64,000 nucleotides of DNA from positions 5,208,001 through 5,272,000 of the forward strand of contig OZ241898.1 in the NCBI GenBank assembly GCA_965203525.1, read 5' to 3'. The notes beneath the pieces are model-generated. The model had not been told where the DNA came from and searched no databases. It saw only the letters and a program-made list of their open reading frames with translations. A program made the translations under genes and the position numbers. Within the stretch, counting starts at the first letter, position 1. Every line of letters starts with the position of its first letter. Below are positions 26,362 through 35,306 of the stretch, in pieces. Source of the DNA: WTFV01 sp965203525 (lineage in GTDB: Bacteria; Acidobacteriota; Vicinamibacteria; Vicinamibacterales; UBA8438).

Positions 26362-28119
26362 GTGAGGCGGGCGCTGCTGGCGTGGTCGGCGGCGGCGGCT
26401 TGCGCGTGCGGCGCGGCCGATTCCGGATCGCCGGCGCCGCCCGGGCCGGCGCCGCCCGCCGCGCCCCCGGAACCCGCCGTCGAGTGGTTCGTCGACCGGG
26501 CGGCCGCGGCCGGGCTCGATTTCGTCCACTTCAACGGGATGTCGGGCAGCTTCTACCAGCCCGAGATGATGGGGCCGGGCGCCGGTCTGTTCGACTACGA
26601 CAACGACGGCGACCTCGACGTCTACCTGGCGCAGGGCGAGCTGCTCGGCAGCGGGACGCCGCTGGTGCCGCTGCCGGAGGGACAGCCGCCGGGCGATCGG
26701 CTGTACCGCAACGACCTGGAGGTCCGGCCGGACGGGACGCGGACGCTCCGCTTCACCGACGTCACGGAAGAGAGCGGGGTGCCGGCCGGCGGCTACGGCA
26801 TGGGGGTGGCGGCGGGCGACTACGACAACGACGGCTGGGTGGATCTGTACCTGACCCGCTTCGGACGGAACCGGATGCTGCGCAACCGCGGCGACGGGAC
26901 GTTCGCCGACGTGTCCGCCGCGACCGGCGCCGACGAGCCGTCGTGGGGGGTGCCCGCGTCGTTCTTCGACTTCGACCGCGACGGCTGGCTGGATCTGTTC
27001 GTCGGCAACTACCTGAACTACACCCTGGACACGCATACGCAGTGCTACAACCGGGCCGGGCCGCCGGACTACTGCCCGCCGGAGGTGAGTCCGCCGGCGC
27101 CGAGCCGCCTGTACCGCAACCGGGGCGACGGCGCCTTCGCCGACGTCACGGCGGCGGCCGGCCTGGCCCGGGAGTTCGGCCCGGCGCTCGGCGCCGCGGC
27201 GGCCGACTACGACGGCGACGGCCGGATCGACCTGTTCGTCGCCAACGACCAGCAGGAGAACCAGCTCTGGATCAACCAGGGCGGCGGCCGGTTCCGGAAC
27301 CTGGCCCTGCCGCGGGGCGTCGCGCTCGGCGCGGCGGGAGACGCCAAGGCGGACATGGGGGTGGATGCGGGGGACTTCGACAACGACGGCGACGAGGACC
27401 TGTTCATCACGGAGCTGACCGGGCAGGGGAGCACGCTCTACGTCAACGACGGGGCCGGGCTGTTCGAGGACCTGAGCGCCGCCTACGGCATCCGCGCCGC
27501 GAGCCTGCCCTACACGGGGTTCGGAGCGGGCTGGATCGACGTCGACAACGACGGCTGGCTCGACGTCGTCGCCGTCAACGGCTCGGTGACGCAGCGTCTC
27601 GAATCGCTGGGGCCGGAGAATCCCTTTCCCCTCGATCAGCGCAACCAGGTGTTCCACAACCTCGCCGGGGAGCGTTTCGAGGACGTGACCGGCCGGGCCG
27701 GCGCGCCGTTCGCCCGGTCCGCGGTGAGCCGCGGCGCGGCGTTCGGCGACGTGGACAACGACGGCGACACCGACGTCCTGGTGGCGAACGCCGCCGGCCG
27801 GGCAGAGCTGCTGATCAACCAGGTGGGTCAGCGCCGCGGCTGGCTCGGGCTGCGTCTGGTGGGCGCCGCCGCGCCGCGCGACGCGGTGGGCGCGCGCGTG
27901 GCGGTCACCGGTTCGGACGGCGTCACGCGCCGGCGGCGGGCGCGGGCCGACGGCAGCTACGCGTCGGCGCACGATCCGCGGGTGCTGATCGGGCTGGGGG
28001 ACGAGGCGGCCGAGGCCCTGGCCGTGCGGGTCACCTGGCCGGACGGGCGGACCGAGACGTGGCCCGCGGCGCCGGTCGGACGCTACAGCACCCTGGTGCA
28101 AGGCGAGGGGCGGCCGTGA
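26362..28119 (+). CDS. CRTAC1-like lipoprotein 2
   Basis: A 585-residue exported protein, GTG start, with a short hydrophobic leader ending at a cysteine near residue 15. Aspartate-rich loops (DYDNDGDLDVYLA, DFDRDGWLDLFVG, DYDGDGRIDLFVA, DVDNDGDTDVLVA) form the FG-GAP/VCBS propeller. The C-terminal ASPIC/UnbV domain runs from about 485 (GARVAVTG to WPDGRTETWPA). It shares the opening VEWFVDRAAAAGLDFVHFNG with proteins 1 and 4. Its stop overlaps the GTG of the TPR gene (GTGA). Role as for the family: extracellular binding propeller, probably paired with the adjacent TPR lipoprotein. Confidence 0.84.
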   Translation: MRRALLAWSAAAACACGAADSGSPAPPGPAPPAAPPEPAVEWFVDRAAAAGLDFVHFNGMSGSFYQPEMMGPGAGLFDYDNDGDLDVYLAQGELLGSGTPLVPLPEGQPPGDRLYRNDLEVRPDGTRTLRFTDVTEESGVPAGGYGMGVAAGDYDNDGWVDLYLTRFGRNRMLRNRGDGTFADVSAATGADEPSWGVPASFFDFDRDGWLDLFVGNYLNYTLDTHTQCYNRAGPPDYCPPEVSPPAPSRLYRNRGDGAFADVTAAAGLAREFGPALGAAAADYDGDGRIDLFVANDQQENQLWINQGGGRFRNLALPRGVALGAAGDAKADMGVDAGDFDNDGDEDLFITELTGQGSTLYVNDGAGLFEDLSAAYGIRAASLPYTGFGAGWIDVDNDGWLDVVAVNGSVTQRLESLGPENPFPLDQRNQVFHNLAGERFEDVTGRAGAPFARSAVSRGAAFGDVDNDGDTDVLVANAAGRAELLINQVGQRRGWLGLRLVGAAAPRDAVGARVAVTGSDGVTRRRRARADGSYASAHDPRVLIGLGDEAAEALAVRVTWPDGRTETWPAAPVGRYSTLVQGEGRP

Positions 28120-29657
28120 CGCGGGTGGCGGCGGGACGATCGCCGCGCCTTCTTCCCGGAGTCGGCCGCGAAGACCTCCCGGCCTCCGCGGCGATGCGAG
28201 CGCGTCTCGCCGCGGGCGTGGTTGGTCGTTCCGGGCGTCGCGAAGACCTCCCGGCCGTCGCGGCGATGCCAGCGGCGGCGGACCGATCGCTGCGCCGGGG
28301 GAGGCGACCCCCGCCGGCCGGCTGTCTGCTGGCCGCGACCGCTCTCGCGGTGGCGTGCGGCGGCGCCGGATCGTCCCGCTCGGAGGGTCCGGCGCCGCCC
28401 GCCCCGAACGCGCTCGACTGGTCGGGGCCGCGGCCGGTGGACCAACCGGACCTGTCGCGGCTGGCGCCGCCGGTGCAGGCGCAGGTGCGCGGGCGGTACG
28501 CCGCGGTGTCGCGCGCGGCCGCCGACGCCGACGCGCCGCCGGCGGCGCTGGGCGACGCCTGGGGCGAGCTCGGCCTGATCCTGATGGCCGCCGACTATCG
28601 CGAACGGGCCGAGGCCGCGTTGCTGAACGCGCACGGGCTGGCGCCGCGCGTCATGCGCTGGCCCTACTATCTCGCGCACCTGTACCGCCAGCGGGGGGAT
28701 CGGGAGCGGGCGGCCGATTTCTTCGCCCGCGCGCTGGCGCTGGAGCCGGCCCACCTTGCCGCCCTGGTCTGGCTCGGCCGGATGGAACTGGATCGGGGGC
28801 GTCCCGGCGCGGCGGCGGCGGCCTTCGAGCGGGCGCTGGCCGTCGATCCGGCCTCGGCCGCGGCCCTCGCCGGGGCGGGGCGGGCGGCCCTGGCGGCGCG
28901 GGACGGGGACCGCGCGGTCGGTTACCTGGAACGCGCCCTGGCGCTCGATCCGTCGGCCGGCAGCCTGCACTACAACCTGGCCATGGCGCACCGGGCCCTC
29001 GGCAACCTCGACGCGGCGCAGTCGCACTTGCTGCGGCGGGGCGGCGGGGCGCCGGCGCCGCCCGATCCGTTGCTGGAGGCCTACAACGGTCTGCTGCGCA
29101 GCGCGCTGGCCTACGAGATCCGGGGCATGCGGGCGATGGAGGCCCGCCGGTTCGACGAGGCGGCCGCGATCTTCCGCGCGGGGCTGGCCGAGACCCCGGA
29201 CGACCCTTCGTTGCGGCACCGGCTCGGCACCGCGCTGATGATGGCCGGCGACGCCGCCAGCGCCCGCGCGGAGTTCGAGGCGACGTTGCGCATCGCGCCC
29301 GACTTCGAAAAGGCGCAGTTCGGAATCGGGGTGCTCCTCGGCATGAGCGGCCGGCACGCCGAAGCGATCGGGCGCTACGCGGCGGCGGTCGAGCTGCGGC
29401 CGAACTACCTGGAGGCGCGGCTCGGGCTGGCCGAGGCGCTCCGGCTCACCGGCCGGCTGGAGGAGGCCGCCGAGCAGTTCGCCGCGGCGGTCCGCGGCGA
29501 CCCCGCGTTCGCGGAGGCGTGGATGGTGCGGGCCGTCGTCCTGCTGGAGCTCGGCCGGCCCGGCGAGGCCCGCGCGTGGCTGCGCGAGGCGCTGCTGGTG
29601 CACCCGGGGCACGCCGATCTGACGGCGCTGCTGGCGCAGGTCGAAGAGACGCGCTGA
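28116..29657 (+). CDS. TPR lipoprotein 2
   Basis: A 513-residue tetratricopeptide protein with a GTG start overlapping the CRTAC1 stop. The N-terminal 80 residues are a long leader containing a 72-bp duplication, then LAATALAVAC (lipobox). TPR units follow from about residue 130, for example AADFFARALALEPAHLAALVWLG and AVGYLERALALDPSAGSLHYNLA. It is shorter than TPR lipoprotein 1 and lacks the CRTPWP tail, so this CRTAC1-TPR pair is the more diverged one. An internal start downstream of the duplicated leader is possible but would remove the arginine-rich n-region. Confidence 0.8.
   Translation: MTRVAAGRSPRLLPGVGREDLPASAAMRARLAAGVVGRSGRREDLPAVAAMPAAADRSLRRGRRPPPAGCLLAATALAVACGGAGSSRSEGPAPPAPNALDWSGPRPVDQPDLSRLAPPVQAQVRGRYAAVSRAAADADAPPAALGDAWGELGLILMAADYRERAEAALLNAHGLAPRVMRWPYYLAHLYRQRGDRERAADFFARALALEPAHLAALVWLGRMELDRGRPGAAAAAFERALAVDPASAAALAGAGRAALAARDGDRAVGYLERALALDPSAGSLHYNLAMAHRALGNLDAAQSHLLRRGGGAPAPPDPLLEAYNGLLRSALAYEIRGMRAMEARRFDEAAAIFRAGLAETPDDPSLRHRLGTALMMAGDAASARAEFEATLRIAPDFEKAQFGIGVLLGMSGRHAEAIGRYAAAVELRPNYLEARLGLAEALRLTGRLEEAAEQFAAAVRGDPAFAEAWMVRAVVLLELGRPGEARAWLREALLVHPGHADLTALLAQVEETR
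28167..28270 (+). repeat. 72-bp-spaced duplication inside TPR leader 2
   Basis: CGCGAAGACCTCCCGGCC begins at 28167 and 28239, exactly 72 bp apart; similarity continues through GCGGCGATGC. In frame it encodes REDLPA-x-AAM twice. The repeat sequence is unrelated to the one at 22544 although the spacing is the same. Confidence 0.82.
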
Positions 29658-29670
29658 ACCTGCCGCGCCG

Positions 29671-29842
29671 GCGCCTGCCGCGGGGCGCGGTACGGCTCGC
29701 GGCGCGGACGGGGTCAAGCACGCCGCCGCCGGCGTGGTGCCTGCCGCGGGGCGCGGTACGGCTCGCGGCGCGCGGCCGGGGGGCGAGCACGCCACCGATG
29801 ACGTGGCGCTACCGCGGGGCGCGGTACGGCTCGCGGCGCAGG
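29671..29842. repeat. Three-copy repeat derived from the 3' end of the gene at 29809
   Basis: CCGCGGGGCGCGGTACGGCT, followed by CGCGGCGC, occurs at 29676, 29742 and 29810 (spacings 66 and 68 bp). The third copy is the stop codon and last codons (EPYRAPR) of the minus-strand gene ending at 29809; the other two lie downstream of that gene, in the gap between two convergent genes. The coding end has apparently been copied into the intergenic space. Confidence 0.8.
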
Positions 29843-32010
29843 TACAGCCGCAGCCGCTGCTCGATCGCCGGCGCCAGGCCCGCGAGTCCCGGCGTCGCGC
29901 GGGCGCGGGCCGCGGCGCGGCGGGCCGCGGCGGCGGCTTCGTCGAAGCGGCCGGCGGCGGCGTAGGCGGCGGCCAGCGTGTCGAGCGCATCCGGGTGGCC
30001 GTCGCCTCCGATCCGCAGGGCTTCTTCGGCGAGCCGCAACGCTTCCGCACCGTCACGCAGGGCCGCGTCGGCCGCGGTGGCCCGGATCCACGCCAGTCCC
30101 AGCCGCGGCGCGGCCAGGCCGGGGCCGGCCGCGACGGCTCGCCGGTACAGCCCGGCCGCCTCGGTCGCGGCGCCCGCGCCGGCCAGCGCCCGCGCGAGGT
30201 TGTTCAGCACCTCGGGGTCGCGCGGGGCGGCCTCCAGCGCGAGCCGGTAGTGCCGGATCGCTTCCGCCGTCTCGCCGCGCCCCAGCAGCGCGTTGGCCAG
30301 GTTGTAGTGCGCGCCGGAATGGCGCGGGTCGAAGCGCACCGCCAGCCGGTAGTGGACGAGCGCCTCGTCGAGCTTCCCGGCCGCGGCCAGCAGTCCGCCG
30401 AGGTTGTTGTGCGCCTCCGGGTAGTCGGGCCGCAACGCGACGGCCTGCCGGTAGGCCGCGACGGCCGCCGCCGCATCGCCTTCGGCCAGGGCCGCGGCGC
30501 CCAGGTTGAAGTGGGCGTCCGCGAAGTCCGGGGCGAGGGCGATGGCCCGTTCCAGGTGCGCGCGGGCGAGCGCCACCCGGCCGACGTCGAGGTAGCGGAC
30601 CGCGAGCGCGGCGTGGTTCACGTGATCGGCCGGGTCGGCGCGCAGCAGCGCCTGGTAGCCGAGGATGTCGTCGCGGGCCCGCTTGACGGCGAGGCCGCGG
30701 GCCAGCGTGCCGGCGTCGCCGACCGGCAGCACCTGCAGCAGCAGCTCCGCCATCTCGTCGGCCGCCCGCGGTCCGAAGCCGACCGTGACCGGCGGGTCGT
30801 GCGGGTTGCGCGGGTTGGCGGCCGAATTGTCGAAGGTGAAGCGCACCCGCAGCCGCGTGCCGGCCGGCAGGTGGATCGGTTCGCGGTAGCGGTACTCGTC
30901 CTGCCAGTCGAAGTCCCAGTCGTCGATCCGCAGCAGGGGCTCATCGCGCCCGTCCGGCAGCATGGCGTGCGCCGCGACCCGTTTGCCCAGGTAGTGCATG
31001 TGCGGTGCGATGCCCAGCACGTCGACCGCGACCGGCAGGCGGTAGCTGTCCTCGACGACGTGGGCCGGATCGCCGGCGGGGATGCGGATGGCCTTCGACG
31101 TGAGGAGCACCGAGACCGGGGTCAGGGTCGCGGGCCGGGCGGCGAAGTGGAGTCCGACCACCGGCCGCACGTCGGCCGGCTCGCGGCCGCGCAGCAGGTG
31201 GAGCTGCAGCACGAGGTCGGCGCCGGGGTCGAGCGGCCAGGCGAGCTCGTCCGGGACCGCCGCCGGAGTCTTGCCCGGCGCCCAGCCCAGGAAGTGGCCG
31301 GCGGGGAACCGCGCGTGGTCGAGCATGAGTCCGTCGTAGCCCGGCGCGGCGTCCTCGGCGTCGAGCGCGCGGGCCGCGCCCGTGGCGTCCAGCAGGATGC
31401 GCGCATGGTGGATCGCGCGCCCGCCGCCGGCGCCCGGCCGCAACTCGACGGCGCGCACCCAGCGGCGGGCGTCCAGCGCCACCGGGAGCACGAAGTTGCG
31501 GTAGACGTCGCCGTCGCCCGCGGGCAGTCGGAACGGCGCCGCCATCGTCACGACGAGGTCCGGCGGGCCGAGCCGCCAGCCGCCGGCGGGGGGCGGCGGC
31601 GGGAGGTCGGCCGGGTCGCCTTCGGCCGCGCCGGTCGCCGCCCACCGGGACAGCAGGGCGATCTCCGCGTCCGACAGGCGCCGCTCGTTCCGGAAACGGC
31701 CGTGGCCGGGGACCGGTTTCCAGGGCGGCATCCGCCGTGCGGCGGTGGCCGCGGCGATGCGCTCCGCCCGGTCCCGCGCACCGGCGTAGGTGGTCAGGCT
31801 GAACGGTCCGATGCCGTCCGGCCGGTGGCAGCCGGCGCAGTGGGCATGGAGCAGCGGCGCTACGTCGCGGTTGAACGTCACCGGCCCGCCGGTCTGCGCG
31901 GCCGGGGCGGGGCCGGCTTCCGTGGCGCCGGCCGCGCGGCCGGCGCATGCGCCGGCGACGACCAGGGCCGCCGCGGCGACGCCGGAGGCGAACCGTCGGT
32001 GGCGCGGCAT
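29809..32010 (-). CDS. Cytochrome c - copper monooxygenase-like - TPR protein 1
   Basis: A 733-residue exported protein with a three-part layout. A heme-binding CAGCH is at residues 58-62, in a small cytochrome c-like domain. A region of about 150-450 resembles type II copper ascorbate-dependent monooxygenases: an HH pair in AIHHARILLD, QLHLL, and an HxH pair in APHMHYLGK, fitting the two copper sites of the PHM fold. From about 480 there are tetratricopeptide repeats. The ATG at 32010 precedes the signal peptide; another in-frame ATG with near-identical surroundings lies 144 nt upstream. It could couple electron delivery through the heme to copper-dependent hydroxylation in the periplasm; the substrate is unknown. 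Confidence 0.72.
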   Translation of the reverse strand: MPRHRRFASGVAAAALVVAGACAGRAAGATEAGPAPAAQTGGPVTFNRDVAPLLHAHCAGCHRPDGIGPFSLTTYAGARDRAERIAAATAARRMPPWKPVPGHGRFRNERRLSDAEIALLSRWAATGAAEGDPADLPPPPPAGGWRLGPPDLVVTMAAPFRLPAGDGDVYRNFVLPVALDARRWVRAVELRPGAGGGRAIHHARILLDATGAARALDAEDAAPGYDGLMLDHARFPAGHFLGWAPGKTPAAVPDELAWPLDPGADLVLQLHLLRGREPADVRPVVGLHFAARPATLTPVSVLLTSKAIRIPAGDPAHVVEDSYRLPVAVDVLGIAPHMHYLGKRVAAHAMLPDGRDEPLLRIDDWDFDWQDEYRYREPIHLPAGTRLRVRFTFDNSAANPRNPHDPPVTVGFGPRAADEMAELLLQVLPVGDAGTLARGLAVKRARDDILGYQALLRADPADHVNHAALAVRYLDVGRVALARAHLERAIALAPDFADAHFNLGAAALAEGDAAAAVAAYRQAVALRPDYPEAHNNLGGLLAAAGKLDEALVHYRLAVRFDPRHSGAHYNLANALLGRGETAEAIRHYRLALEAAPRDPEVLNNLARALAGAGAATEAAGLYRRAVAAGPGLAAPRLGLAWIRATAADAALRDGAEALRLAEEALRIGGDGHPDALDTLAAAYAAAGRFDEAAAAARRAAARARATPGLAGLAPAIEQRLRLYLRREPYRAPR

Positions 32011-32160
32011 GGTGGGAAGAGTGCGGCGGGCGGCCGGCTCGCCGCGATCCGAGGCGCCGGGCGCCGGGCGGCGGCCTGATCCATGAGATGGCCCGCGGCG
32101 TGTCCGAGGCTCGCCTCGGTCCGTGGCGCCGGGCGCCGGGCGGTGTCGCGGCATGGTGGA
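31996..32160. repeat. Duplicated start region upstream of the gene at 29809
   Basis: GGCTCGCC-x-CG-x-TCCG-x-GGCGCCGGGCG begins at 32036 and 32108 (72 bp apart, 36 bp with four mismatches). The start-codon context (minus-strand CTTCCcACCATGCCGCG) occurs at 32010 and at 32154, 144 bp or two such periods apart, and in frame. The segment between 32010 and 32184 otherwise has no gene. Confidence 0.78.
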
Positions 32161-32183
32161 AGGGCGTGGCGGTCAATCCGCCT

Positions 32184-34262
32184 TCAGGGCGCCGGCCGGA
32201 GCGGCCGCCCCTGCGAGTACAGCGTCAACCGGCGTTGCAGCTCCGTGACCAGATCGGGGCCGCCCAGCGGCCGGGCCAGGGCGATCGCCTGCCGCTGCGC
32301 CGCCAGCGCCTCGTCGAAGCGCCCGGTCGCGGCGCAGGCGGCGGCCAGCGTGGCCAGGACGTTGACGTCGCGCCGGCCGGTCAGCGCCGCCGCCCGTTCG
32401 GCCAGCGCCAGCGCTTCGTCCGGTGCCCGCAACGGCCCGTCGCCGGCGGTCGCCAGGATCCAGGCGAGCGACGTCAGCGCCTCGACCCCGTCCGGCTCCA
32501 GCGCCAGCGCCCGCCGGTAGTGGCGGACGGCGTCGGCGGCCCGGCCGGTGGACGCCAGGGCGCTGGCCAGGTTGTTGTGGGCCGCGGCGTTGCCCGCGTC
32601 GAGGGCCACCGCGCGCTCGAAGTACGGGGCCGCCTCGGCCGGGCGGCCGAGCGCCTTCAGGACCGCCCCCAGGTTGTTGTGCGCGGCGGCGTGCGCGGGC
32701 CGCAGCGCGACCGCGCGCCGGAAGTGCCGCAGCGCCTCGTCGAGCGCCCCGCCCGCCGCCAGCAGCGTCGCCAGGTTGTAGTGCGCGGTCGCCGACGCCG
32801 GGTCCAGATCGAGCGCGCGCCGGTAGTGGCGGATCGCCGCCGCGGTGCGGCCGGCGGTCATGTAGAGCACCGCCACGTCGCGGTGCAGCACCGCGTTGTC
32901 CGGATCGGAGGCGAGCATCGACTCGTAGCCGACGATGTCCTCGTTGCGCACCTTCGGCATGAAGGCCTGGACGAGCGTCCGGCGATCCGCTTCCGAGCGG
33001 GGCAGGAGCTGCAGCCAGAGGTCCCCCATCTCGTCGTTCGAGAACTGGCCGAACCGCACCCGGCGGGGCGGATGGTCCGGATTGCGGGGGTTGGCGGCGG
33101 AGTTGTCGTAGACGTACTCCATCGCGACCGTCGTCCCCGCGGGCAGGAACGGCCGCGTCTCGTAGCGGTAGACGTCCTGCCAGTTGAAGTCCCAGTCGGG
33201 GATGCGGATCAGCGGCTCGGTGCGGCCGTCGGGGAAGGTGGCGAAGCCGTTGATCTCGGTGGCGCGGAAGTGGGCGTGCGGCTGGACGCCGATCAGTTCG
33301 GCCCCGACCGGCAGCGTGAACCGGTCGCGGATGACGTAGCGCGGCTCGCCGGGCGGGATGTCGATGCTCTGGCGGCCGAGGCGCAGCATCATCGGCGTGC
33401 GCGCCGGCGGATCGTCGGTGAAGTAGAGCCCGACGCTGGCCCGGATCGACTCCGGACGGCCGGTCGACTGCATGTGGAGCTGGATCACGAAGTCGCTGCC
33501 CGGCTCCAGGCGCCACGCCATCCCCGGCTCGGCCAGCGGCGGAAGCTGGCCCGGGGTCCAGCCCAGGAAGTGCCCGTCCGGGTAGTGCGCCCGCGGGCTG
33601 ATCGGGCCCTCGTAGCCGGGCGCCGGGTCCTCCGCGTCGAGCCGGCGGGACGAGCGCGTCCGGTCGAGGCGCAGGTTGGCATGGTGCGCGACGCGCGCGT
33701 TGCCGGGCCGGAATTCGATGCCGGCCACGAACGCCGGCCGCTCGACCGGGATCGGCAGCACGAAGTTGCGGAACGTGTCGGGGGCGTCGGCCGGCACCGT
33801 GTACGGCTCCGGCATCGTGACCACGACGTCGGGCGTGCCGAGACGCCAGCCCTCCGGCCAGGCGGGCGGCGGCGGCAGGCGGCGCGGATCGCCCGCCGGC
33901 GCCCCCGCCTCGGCCCAGCGCCGGAACAGCGCGACGTCGCCGTCCGGGAGCCGCCGGGAGCCGACGAACGGGCCGCCGAAGCCGGGCGCCGGCTTCCAGG
34001 GGGGCATGAAGCGGCTGGCGGTCACCTCGGCGATCTGCCGCGCCCGCCGCCGGACGTCGTCGTAGGTGAGGAGCGGGAACGGACCCGCCCCGCCGGGCCG
34101 GTGGCAGGGCGCGCAGTGCTCGATCACGAGCGGCGCGACGTCGTCGGCGAAGGTGGGCGCGGCCGGCTCGGCCGGCGCCGGCGCAACGACCCCGAAACAG
34201 AGCAGCGCGCCGCCGACGAGCCCGCGCCATCCACCGGGTAGCGGTGTGCTCAGGTCCGACAC
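32184..34262 (-). CDS. Cytochrome c - copper monooxygenase-like - TPR protein 2
   Basis: A 692-residue paralogue of the preceding protein in the same direction. GTG start, signal peptide to about residue 31, CAPCH at 50-54, the copper-ligand-like pairs HH (VAHHANLRLD) and HxH (QPHAHFRAT) plus QLHM, then TPR units such as AIRHYRRALDLDPASATAHYNLA. Length and order match, so the two arose by duplication. It is the upstream gene of the minus-strand pair. A TATAAT on the minus strand 15 nt before the GTG implies a very short leader. Whether both copper sites are occupied cannot be judged from sequence alone. Confidence 0.72.
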   Translation of the reverse strand: MSDLSTPLPGGWRGLVGGALLCFGVVAPAPAEPAAPTFADDVAPLVIEHCAPCHRPGGAGPFPLLTYDDVRRRARQIAEVTASRFMPPWKPAPGFGGPFVGSRRLPDGDVALFRRWAEAGAPAGDPRRLPPPPAWPEGWRLGTPDVVVTMPEPYTVPADAPDTFRNFVLPIPVERPAFVAGIEFRPGNARVAHHANLRLDRTRSSRRLDAEDPAPGYEGPISPRAHYPDGHFLGWTPGQLPPLAEPGMAWRLEPGSDFVIQLHMQSTGRPESIRASVGLYFTDDPPARTPMMLRLGRQSIDIPPGEPRYVIRDRFTLPVGAELIGVQPHAHFRATEINGFATFPDGRTEPLIRIPDWDFNWQDVYRYETRPFLPAGTTVAMEYVYDNSAANPRNPDHPPRRVRFGQFSNDEMGDLWLQLLPRSEADRRTLVQAFMPKVRNEDIVGYESMLASDPDNAVLHRDVAVLYMTAGRTAAAIRHYRRALDLDPASATAHYNLATLLAAGGALDEALRHFRRAVALRPAHAAAHNNLGAVLKALGRPAEAAPYFERAVALDAGNAAAHNNLASALASTGRAADAVRHYRRALALEPDGVEALTSLAWILATAGDGPLRAPDEALALAERAAALTGRRDVNVLATLAAACAATGRFDEALAAQRQAIALARPLGGPDLVTELQRRLTLYSQGRPLRPAP

Positions 34263-34276
34263 GATCCCAAGCGGCC

Positions 34277-34300
34277 ATTATATGCGTGTGCGTGTACAAT
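34277..34300. promoter_or_regulatory. Divergent pair of -10 elements
   Basis: Minus strand TATAAT (34282-34277) serves the gene at 34262 with a near-leaderless geometry. Plus strand TACAAT (34295-34300) points to the gene at 34372. Only 12 bp separate the hexamers, so the two promoters must share a control region. The stretch between carries a short GCGTGTGCGTGT repeat. Confidence 0.45.
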
Positions 34301-34371
34301 TCCGAGGCCGGAGGGCCGGAGCGAACGCGACGCCCGCCCCGCGTGGCACGGAACGTGCTTGCGTAGAAGCC

Positions 34372-35241
34372 ATGATTCGCATAGACACCATCGAAGACCT
34401 CGTTCGCGTTCTCGACGACCATCCGGACTGGCTCGAGGCGGTGCGCACCCGCCTGCTGTCGCGGGAGCTGTTGGAGCTGCCGTCGAAGTTCGCGAGCTTC
34501 GTCGCCGAGACGCAGGCGTTCCGCGAAGAGATGCAGACGTTCGTCGCCGAGACGCAGGCGTTCCGCCGCGAGATGGTGGCGTTCGTCGCGGAGATGAAGG
34601 AATTCAAGGCCGAGATGGTGGCGTTCGTCGCGGAGATGAAGGAATTCGTCGCGGAGATGAAGGAATTCAAGGCCGAGATGATGGAATTCAAGGCCGAGAT
34701 GACGGCGTTCAAGGCCGATACGACGACGTTCAAGGCCGATACGACGACGTTCAAGACCGAGATGCATGATTTCGTCGCGGCGACGAACCGGCAGTTCCAG
34801 TCGATCCGCGACGACCTGGGCGTGCTCAAGGGCGCCCACGCCCGGAACGCGGCCGAGCGGAACCTCGGGTTGATCGCGCGGTCGATGGGGTTGCGGCAGC
34901 GCCGGGTGCTCGACGGCGGGGAGTTGTTCGATCTGGCCAGCGCCGCCGGCGCCGACATGAGCGACGACGCGATCCGGAGCTACGTGCAGGCGGACCTAGT
35001 GTTCGAGGCCGAGAACGAGCAGGGCGCGACGGAGTACGTGGCCGTGGAGGTCTCGTACACCGCGAACGGGCGGGACACGGCGCGGGCGATGCGCAACGCC
35101 GGTTTCCTGTCCCGCTTCACCGGATCCGCCTGCCGCCCGGCCGTGGCGAGCCTGCGTATCGACGAGCGGATCGTGGAACTGGTCGAATCCGGCCGGATCG
35201 CGTGGTACCACATGCCGCGCCGGGTGCTGGAGAGCGACTGA
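34372..35241 (+). CDS. Coiled-coil protein with a nuclease-like C-terminal domain
   Basis: A 289-residue cytoplasmic protein. Residues 43-140 are about 14 consecutive seven-residue repeats, each starting with phenylalanine (FVAEMKE, FKAEMVA, FKADTTT and so on), predicting a long coiled coil. Residues about 165-285 contain LVFEAENEQGATEYVAVEVSYTANG, with conserved acidic residues and a strand arrangement like PD-(D/E)XK folds of the DUF3782-like family. Such proteins are frequent in cyanobacteria and Acidobacteriota but have no assigned function. The repeat number looks prone to change. It stands alone between a divergent promoter and the cytochrome gene downstream. Confidence 0.65.
   Translation: MIRIDTIEDLVRVLDDHPDWLEAVRTRLLSRELLELPSKFASFVAETQAFREEMQTFVAETQAFRREMVAFVAEMKEFKAEMVAFVAEMKEFVAEMKEFKAEMMEFKAEMTAFKADTTTFKADTTTFKTEMHDFVAATNRQFQSIRDDLGVLKGAHARNAAERNLGLIARSMGLRQRRVLDGGELFDLASAAGADMSDDAIRSYVQADLVFEAENEQGATEYVAVEVSYTANGRDTARAMRNAGFLSRFTGSACRPAVASLRIDERIVELVESGRIAWYHMPRRVLESD
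34498..34791 (+). repeat. 21-bp heptad-coding tandem repeats
   Basis: Fourteen 21-bp units encode phenylalanine-led heptads. Several neighbouring units are nearly identical at DNA level (for example TTCAAGGCCGATACGACGAC twice and the GTCGCGGAGATGAAGGAATT units), so the array probably expands and contracts in frame. Confidence 0.8.
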
Positions 35242-35306
35242 CGAGGCGGACCGGGCAGGAGGAGCCCGGTAGCTGCAAGCCCGGCGGCTACAATGGGAGC
35301 CGCCGG

